A DNA stretch of 53,287 nucleotides from positions 1 through 53,287 of the forward strand of contig DFZJ01000125.1 of assembly GCA_002382045.1 (NCBI GenBank), in the 5' to 3' direction. The stretch is from Syntrophaceae bacterium UBA4059 (GTDB lineage: Bacteria > Desulfobacterota > Syntrophia > Syntrophales > Smithellaceae). Below are positions 48,405-53,287 of the stretch, piece after piece. The notes beneath the pieces were generated by a model that saw nothing but the letters and a program-made list of their open reading frames with translations, was not told where the DNA came from and made no database searches. Position 1 is the first letter of the stretch. The number at the start of each line of letters is the position of its first letter. The translations under genes were made by a program, and so were the position numbers.

Positions 48405-50333
48405 TTGGATAAGGACAAATCAAATAGCCGCAATTTGCGGAATTTAACACTGCCGCAGCTGCTGGCTCAAAATGCCGCTCATTACGGTGACGCAAAAACG
48501 GCGATCCGCGAGAAGGCATACGGTATCTGGCAAAAATATACCTGGAATGATTATTTCAGCTACGTAAAAAAAACCGCCGCGGGTTTTGCAGCCCTGAAGA
48601 TGAAGCGGGGCGAAAATCTCTGCATGATTGTCAATAATGCTCCCGAGTGGCTGTTTACTGAACTGGCGACGCATGCGCTGGGTGCGACCTCCCTTAATTT
48701 ATTTACATCCTCTATTGCCGACGAACTTGCTTTTTCCATCGGGCGCATTCATTCGCCTCTTGTCGTAGTACAGGATCAGGAACAGGTCGATAAGCTCATC
48801 GAAGTAAAAGACAAACTGCCTAACGTGCAAAAAGTTGTTTATATTGATCCCACGGGTATGACCGCTTATGAAAATGACCCCTGGCTGATCAGTTACGCCC
48901 GTCTTTTGGAACTCGGTGAAAAATATCTGGCCGATCATCCGGGCTATGTTGAAGAGGAAATCGGCAAAGGACGGGCACAGGATATCGCCGTGATGATCCA
49001 GACATCCGGAACGACCGGTGTCCCGAAGATGGCCATGCTGTCCCACCGCAATCTGACAACCATGGCGTCCCAGTGGGCCGAAGCCGCGCACATTCAACCG
49101 GAAGAAAACTGGATCTCCATGTCGCCGCCGGCGTGGATTGTTGATCAGATGTGGGGGATGGGCGTGGCCCTGGGCAGTGCAATGACCATGAACTTTCCGG
49201 AGACGGCTGAAACCGTGCTGGAAGATTTCAGAGACGTTGGTCCCTCCATGCTGATTACAGCCTCCCGTTTCTGGGAGGACATGGCGTCGCGCATCCGCGT
49301 CAAAATATCCGATGCCGGCTGGATTAATAGAAAACTTTTTTATTTGGGAGAGAGCATCGGTCGATCGGTTGTTGAAAAAAAATTACACAAGCAAAATATT
49401 TCCGGGCCTTCGAAAGTCTTGTATCGCTTTCTGAAACTGGCCGTTTACAACCCTTTGCTCGACCGCCTGGGCTGCTCGCATTTTCACAGCGCCTTCACCG
49501 GCGGTCATCCGATCAGTCCGGATGTCATCGGTTTCTTCCGGGCCATTGGTCTGAATTTAAAACAGTGCTATGGCCTCACGGAATCCGGAGGCATCTTTCA
49601 GATTCAGCCGGATGACGAAGTCAAACTGGAAACCGTCGGTAAGCCCCTGCCGCTCACGGAAGTGAAACTGGCCGATGATCAGGAAGTGCTGGTAAAATCG
49701 GAAGCCAACTTCTCGGGATATTATAATGATTACAAATCGACGGAAGAAGCGTTTGAAAACGGCTGGCTGAAAACGGGTGACGCCGGTTACATCGACGAGG
49801 ACGGCCACTTGCTGATTATCGGCAGAAAAGAAGACATCATCCGCAATAAAAGCGGCGAGGCTTTTTCTCCGGATTTTATAGAAACCCGTCTCAAGTTCAG
49901 TCCTTACATCAAAGAAGCGGTTACCTTCGGCGAAGCAAGGCCTTATATTTCCGCCATGATCAACATCGATCTGGGCAATGTCGGCAACTGGGCGGAAGAA
50001 AGAATGATCCCGTATACGACGTATATGGATTTATCCCAGCAAAAAGCCGTGGAAGAGCTGATTTTAAAGGAAGTCCGCCAGGTGAATGAACAGTTGCCTG
50101 ACGTGATGAAAATCAAAAAGTTTGTTCTGCTCTACAAACTGCTGGACGCAGACGATGATGAACTGACACGCACCGGAAAAGTTCGACGGCGTTTCGTTTA
50201 CGGCCTGTATATCAAAATTATCGAAGCCATGTATGGCGGAATAAAGAATGTTCCCGTAACAGGGAAAATCCGTTATCGGGACGGACGGATCGGCGAAATC
50301 GAAACGACGATCAACATTATCGACGTGGATTAA
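48405..50333 (+). CDS. AMP-forming acyl-CoA synthetase inside the transporter operon
   Basis: 642 residues of the ANL superfamily. The P-loop motif VMIQTSGTTGVPKMAMLSHR, motif A5-like KQCYGLTESGG, WLKTGDAGYIDEDGHLLIIGR and the catalytic lysine region near RTGKVRRRF mark an acyl- or aryl-CoA ligase that adenylates a carboxylate and forms its CoA thioester. The length fits long-chain/FadD15-like enzymes. The position between the LivG-type ATPase and LivH-type permease, with gaps of 12 and 11 bases, strongly suggests it activates the imported compound. TTG start at 48405 with AGGAAG upstream. The substrate is unknown. Confidence 0.92.
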   Translation: MDKDKSNSRNLRNLTLPQLLAQNAAHYGDAKTAIREKAYGIWQKYTWNDYFSYVKKTAAGFAALKMKRGENLCMIVNNAPEWLFTELATHALGATSLNLFTSSIADELAFSIGRIHSPLVVVQDQEQVDKLIEVKDKLPNVQKVVYIDPTGMTAYENDPWLISYARLLELGEKYLADHPGYVEEEIGKGRAQDIAVMIQTSGTTGVPKMAMLSHRNLTTMASQWAEAAHIQPEENWISMSPPAWIVDQMWGMGVALGSAMTMNFPETAETVLEDFRDVGPSMLITASRFWEDMASRIRVKISDAGWINRKLFYLGESIGRSVVEKKLHKQNISGPSKVLYRFLKLAVYNPLLDRLGCSHFHSAFTGGHPISPDVIGFFRAIGLNLKQCYGLTESGGIFQIQPDDEVKLETVGKPLPLTEVKLADDQEVLVKSEANFSGYYNDYKSTEEAFENGWLKTGDAGYIDEDGHLLIIGRKEDIIRNKSGEAFSPDFIETRLKFSPYIKEAVTFGEARPYISAMINIDLGNVGNWAEERMIPYTTYMDLSQQKAVEELILKEVRQVNEQLPDVMKIKKFVLLYKLLDADDDELTRTGKVRRRFVYGLYIKIIEAMYGGIKNVPVTGKIRYRDGRIGEIETTINIIDVD

Positions 50334-50344
50334 GGAATCAGGTT

Positions 50345-51223
50345 ATGGAATTTTTTCTGCAATTATTGGTTAACGGAGTTTGTGTCGGACTCCTTTACGG
50401 CATATCCGCCATGGGCTTTGTCATGATCTTCAAGGCATCGAGCGTTTTAAACTTTGCTCACGGCGAACTTCTGGCGCTGGGCGCTTTCTTTTTTCTCTCG
50501 CTGGTTACCTGGGGAAAACTCCCGATTGCGGCTTCCTTCTTAATTACGCTGGCCGGCTGCTTTATCCTGGGCGTCCTGATTGAAAAATTCTTCCTGCGGC
50601 CGCTCATCGGTGAAAAACTGATTTTTGTTATTATGCTCACCGTGGGGCTGTCGGCCATGTTCAAAGGGCTTATCCTGCTGATCTGGGGCGGCAATCTGCA
50701 AACCTATCCGGAATTCCTGCCGCCTGAACTGGAACTGCACTTAGGTTCCATTTACATCGCGCCGGTTTATTCCGCCACGCTGGTTATCAGCGTCATTTTT
50801 CTGATTCTCTTCGGATTGTTCTTCAAAAAATCATCACAGGGGATTTTCATGCGGTCGGTGGCCGACAATCAAAAGGCCGCTTTGTCGCTGGGCGTTCATG
50901 TCCGGCGCGTTTTTGCGCTTTCGTGGGCGATTGCGGCGATGGTGGCGTGCATGAGCGGTATTGTGCTGGGCATCATCAATGGCGTCAATGTTCATGATTT
51001 AAGCGCCATCGGGCTGAAAGTTTTCCCGGTGGTCATTTTAGGAGGGCTGGACAGCATTGGCGGCGCGATCATTGGCGGCGTTATCATCGGCCTTCTGGAG
51101 ACCTTTACCGGAGGTTATCTCTCGCCGTCCCTCCGCGACGTGGTGCCTTACATTGTGCTGGTCTTTATTCTGATGGTTAAACCTTACGGCCTGTTCGGTC
51201 TGGTGGAGATTGAAAGAGTTTAA
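50345..51223 (+). CDS. Branched-chain-type ABC transporter permease (LivH type)
   Basis: 292 residues with about eight transmembrane helices. Typical LivH signatures are LLYGISAMGFVMIFKASSVL, FAHGELLALGAF, and the cytoplasmic coupling loop around FMRSVADNQKAALSLGVHVRRV, followed by VVILGGLDSIGGAIIGGVIIG. With LivM it forms the inner-membrane pore. It starts 11 bases after the acyl-CoA synthetase stop, preceded by AAGGAATCAGG. Confidence 0.94.
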   Translation: MEFFLQLLVNGVCVGLLYGISAMGFVMIFKASSVLNFAHGELLALGAFFFLSLVTWGKLPIAASFLITLAGCFILGVLIEKFFLRPLIGEKLIFVIMLTVGLSAMFKGLILLIWGGNLQTYPEFLPPELELHLGSIYIAPVYSATLVISVIFLILFGLFFKKSSQGIFMRSVADNQKAALSLGVHVRRVFALSWAIAAMVACMSGIVLGIINGVNVHDLSAIGLKVFPVVILGGLDSIGGAIIGGVIIGLLETFTGGYLSPSLRDVVPYIVLVFILMVKPYGLFGLVEIERV

Positions 51224-51229
51224 ATATTT

Positions 51230-52300
51230 ATGAAAAAATTATCATTTCATCCCTGCGGTAATTTTCGAGAAAACTACGCGCAGGAATTAACCATTTTTGA
51301 CACCTGGTTCGGCCGCGTCAGCCTTATTGTATTTCTGATCCTGCTTTTTGGCGTCGCGCCGTTTTTCTTAAGCGCTTATCTGCTCTATATTTTAAACACC
51401 ATCGGCATTCTGGCGATTGCCGCGATCGGTCTCAATATCCTCGTTGGTTACACTGGACAAATCTCGCTGGGGCACGGGGCATTCTTCGGCGTTGGCGCGT
51501 ATGCGGCGGCGATCCTGGCGACACGTCTGGGTGTGCCGTTCTATATTTCCATTCCCGCCGCCGGCCTTGTCACCGCCATGATCGGCATGATTTTCGGCAT
51601 TCCGTCCGGCAGACTGAAAGGTCTTTATTTGACCATTGCAACGCTGGCCGGGCAGATCATTATTGAATATGTATTAATTCAGTGGGAAAGCCTGACCAGG
51701 GGAACCATGGGCATTACATTACCCGGGCCGGTTATTCTGGGCTGGGATATTGCCGGCGATAAGGCATTTTTCTTTTTGATTTTCATTTGCCTGGTGATGA
51801 TGACCTGGTTTGCCGTTAATATCATGCGCAGCAAATACGGACGGGCATTTATTGCCATCCGCGACAATGATCGTGCCGCGGAAGGCATGGGAATTCCCAT
51901 CTTCAAGTATAAACTGCTGTCTTTTGCCATCAGCTCGTTTTATGCCGGTTTTGCCGGCGCGATCTGGGCTTATTATATGGTCAGCATCACGACAGAACCA
52001 TTTAACCTTGGGCTTTCAGTGGAATTTATCGCCATGGTTATTATCGGCGGCATGGGTAACATTCCCGGTGCAATATTCGGTGCAACCTTCATTACCGTTC
52101 TCAATGAGTTACTGCGATTTGCAACGGGTGCTTTAATGAATGTCGGCTTTGTTTCCAGCATGGGGTTGAATATGGCGCCGCTTCGCGAATTTGTTTTCGG
52201 TCTGGCGATTGTGTTATTTATTTTACTGGAACCCAAGGGGCTGGCGGAATTGTGGCGGATACTGCGTTCGAATTTCCGGCTCTGGCCGTTTTCATATTAG
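51230..52300 (+). CDS. Branched-chain-type ABC transporter permease (LivM type)
   Basis: 356 residues, about ten transmembrane helices after a ~35-residue hydrophilic N-terminus. GLNILVGYTGQISLGHGAFF, RLKGLYLTIATLAGQIIIE and the coupling region FIAIRDNDRAAEGMGIPIFKYKLLSFAIS are LivM hallmarks, as is VIIGGMGNIPGAIFGATFI. Partner of the preceding LivH-type protein; 6 bases separate the genes. No strong ribosome site, consistent with translational coupling. Confidence 0.94.
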   Translation: MKKLSFHPCGNFRENYAQELTIFDTWFGRVSLIVFLILLFGVAPFFLSAYLLYILNTIGILAIAAIGLNILVGYTGQISLGHGAFFGVGAYAAAILATRLGVPFYISIPAAGLVTAMIGMIFGIPSGRLKGLYLTIATLAGQIIIEYVLIQWESLTRGTMGITLPGPVILGWDIAGDKAFFFLIFICLVMMTWFAVNIMRSKYGRAFIAIRDNDRAAEGMGIPIFKYKLLSFAISSFYAGFAGAIWAYYMVSITTEPFNLGLSVEFIAMVIIGGMGNIPGAIFGATFITVLNELLRFATGALMNVGFVSSMGLNMAPLREFVFGLAIVLFILLEPKGLAELWRILRSNFRLWPFSY

Positions 52301-52317
52301 CGGGGTTAAGGTGAATT

Positions 52318-53118
52318 ATGGGAGATATCCTTTTACAGCTTAATAACATTTCCGTCGTCTATTCCAACGTCATTCAGGTGCTTAAAGGCGTGTCTCTGAC
52401 GGTGGAAAGAGGGCATATTGTATCGCTCCTGGGCAGCAACGGCGCGGGGAAGACGACCACGCTCAAGGCGATTTCGGGTCTGCTGAAGCCGGAAAACGGC
52501 GAAGTGACGGATGGCGATATCATTTGCAACGGCGTGAATATTCAAAACCAGTCGCCGGAATTTATTACCCGTCAGGGCATTATTCAGGTACTGGAAGGCC
52601 GTCAGCCTTTTAAATATCTGACCATTGAAGAAAATCTGCGCGTCGGTACGGCCACCCGTCCGGGAAAACCCTATAAAGAAGACCTGGAAATGGTCTATCA
52701 CTACTTTCCCGCGCTGGTGAAAAGAAAAAAAGCTCTCGCCGGATATTGCAGTGGTGGAGAGCTGCAGATGCTGGTGATCGGCCGGGCGTTAATGGCGCAT
52801 CCGCAACTGCTGATGCTGGACGAACCGTCGCTGGGACTGGCGCCGCTGGTCGTTCAGGAAATATTCAGAATAATTAAGAAAATCAACGAAGAACACGCCA
52901 CAACCATTGTGCTGGTGGAACAAAACGCCCACATGGCGCTCCAGGTCGCCCATTACGGGTATGTCATGGAAAACGGCAAGATCGTCATGGAAGGCACATC
53001 CAAAGAATTATCCGACAATCCGGATGTTAAAGAATTTTACCTCGGCATGGCCGCCTCGGGCATCGCCAAGTCCTACAAAGACGTCAAATCCTACCGCCGC
53101 CGCAAACGTTGGCTGTAA
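52318..53118 (+). CDS. Branched-chain-type ABC transporter ATPase (LivF type)
   Basis: 266 residues. Walker A GSNGAGKTTTLKAISGL, Q-loop VLEGRQPFKYLTIEENL, signature CSGGELQMLVIGRAL, Walker B LLMLDEPSLGLAP and switch VEQNA are all intact. The C-terminus is longer than typical LivF by about 25 residues and basic (AKSYKDVKSYRRRKRWL). Last gene of the operon. No convincing terminator follows; only a weak inverted repeat (GGTCAAAAGAACC) is visible. Confidence 0.94.
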   Translation: MGDILLQLNNISVVYSNVIQVLKGVSLTVERGHIVSLLGSNGAGKTTTLKAISGLLKPENGEVTDGDIICNGVNIQNQSPEFITRQGIIQVLEGRQPFKYLTIEENLRVGTATRPGKPYKEDLEMVYHYFPALVKRKKALAGYCSGGELQMLVIGRALMAHPQLLMLDEPSLGLAPLVVQEIFRIIKKINEEHATTIVLVEQNAHMALQVAHYGYVMENGKIVMEGTSKELSDNPDVKEFYLGMAASGIAKSYKDVKSYRRRKRWL

Positions 53119-53170
53119 TCAGTTATTATTGCTTAAGTGGTCAAAAGAACCATTCAATGATATTTATTGC

Positions 53171-53199
53171 TTGCAAATAATATACAATGGCAGTATATT
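53171..53199 (+). promoter_or_regulatory. Candidate promoter of the terminal AAA ATPase gene
   Basis: TTGCAA (53171-53176), a 17-base spacer and TATATT (53194-53199). The ATG at 53206 is only seven bases downstream, so the transcript might be nearly leaderless. Confidence 0.4.
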
Positions 53200-53205
53200 A
53201 TCACT

Positions 53206-53287
53206 ATGAATCGTAAAATTGCAAAAAAACTTATTACATGGAAAAATTCTGCTCAGCGAAAGCCGCTGATTTTACGTGGTGCGCGGC
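53206..53287 (+). CDS. N-terminal part of an AAA family ATPase (DUF4143-type), cut by the window end
   Basis: 27 codons are visible, from ATG 53206. They include KLITWKNSAQRKPLILRGAR, the usual opening of prokaryotic AAA ATPases of the AAA_14/DUF4143 group, in which RGARQVGKT (Walker A) follows; the Walker motif itself lies beyond the window. Such genes are common in accessory DNA and have unknown function. No ribosome site is seen before the ATG. Confidence 0.7.
   Translation, partial: MNRKIAKKLITWKNSAQRKPLILRGAR

Noticed and set aside
1..53287. CRISPR array, prophage or defence island
   Set aside because: No regularly spaced direct repeats, phage structural genes or known defence genes were seen; only one toxin-antitoxin pair.

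Overview
The window looks like ordinary chromosome of an anaerobic deltaproteobacterium (Desulfobacterota), most like the Syntrophaceae (Syntrophus/Smithella type). This is an inference from gene content and protein flavour, not from a search. Supporting points are a FolP with a long N-terminal extension, a stand-alone biotinyl carrier protein, a branched-chain-type ABC transporter carrying its own acyl-CoA ligase, TTG/GTG starts behind strong AGGAG-type ribosome sites, and moderate G+C.

Layout. 0-2.8 kb (minus strand): surface-polysaccharide genes, a fused sugar dehydrogenase/acetyltransferase and a glycosyltransferase. 3.1-5.2 kb: a Phd/RelE-type toxin-antitoxin pair running into leucyl aminopeptidase pepA. 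5.3-8.0 kb: two oligopeptide-type ABC ATPases without permeases and an alpha/beta hydrolase, with palindromic repeats in the gaps. 8.2-12.9 kb: cold-shock protein, miaA, a glycosyltransferase, a PpiC-type lipoprotein foldase and a metallo-beta-lactamase-fold protein. 12.9-14.6 kb (minus): panB and a DUF2520 dehydrogenase-like gene behind an intrinsic terminator. 14.8-22.6 kb: a housekeeping run (HAD phosphatase, tilS, ftsH, folP, acpS, tsaE, lysC, a helix-hairpin-helix protein). 22.6-23.6 kb: lytic transglycosylase and tRNA-Pro.

23.6-27.1 kb is a scarred stretch: truncated fragments of a DHH-motif protein and of a SulP permease, an RsbW-like kinase gene, the 3' end of a group II intron abutting a PBP7-type peptidase, and a small ribbon-helix-helix regulator. 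Then follow a Prc-type protease, an HDOD protein, a YbiT-type ABC-F protein with a terminator in its leader, a lone biotinyl carrier, and a split MacA-MacB-TolC efflux operon (32.4-36.8 kb).

37-44.6 kb (minus): a DUF1566 lipoprotein, phosphomannomutase, a three-gene operon (YheT-type hydrolase, Nudix hydrolase with an insertion in its Nudix box, HAD phosphatase), tRNA-Met, a TolB-like/FG-GAP protein and a hemolysin-III protein. 44.7-53.1 kb (plus): citrate synthase, then a complete branched-chain-type ABC transporter operon (binding protein, ATPase, acyl-CoA ligase, two permeases, second ATPase) that probably couples uptake of a carboxylic acid to CoA activation. The window ends inside an AAA ATPase gene.

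No CRISPR array, prophage or obvious defence island is visible. The most interesting signals are three intrinsic terminators sitting in 5' leaders (DUF2520-panB, ABC-F, liv operon), the ligase-containing transporter operon, a possible PanG-type ketopantoate reductase, and the group II intron scar. All promoter, terminator and composition calls were made by eye.
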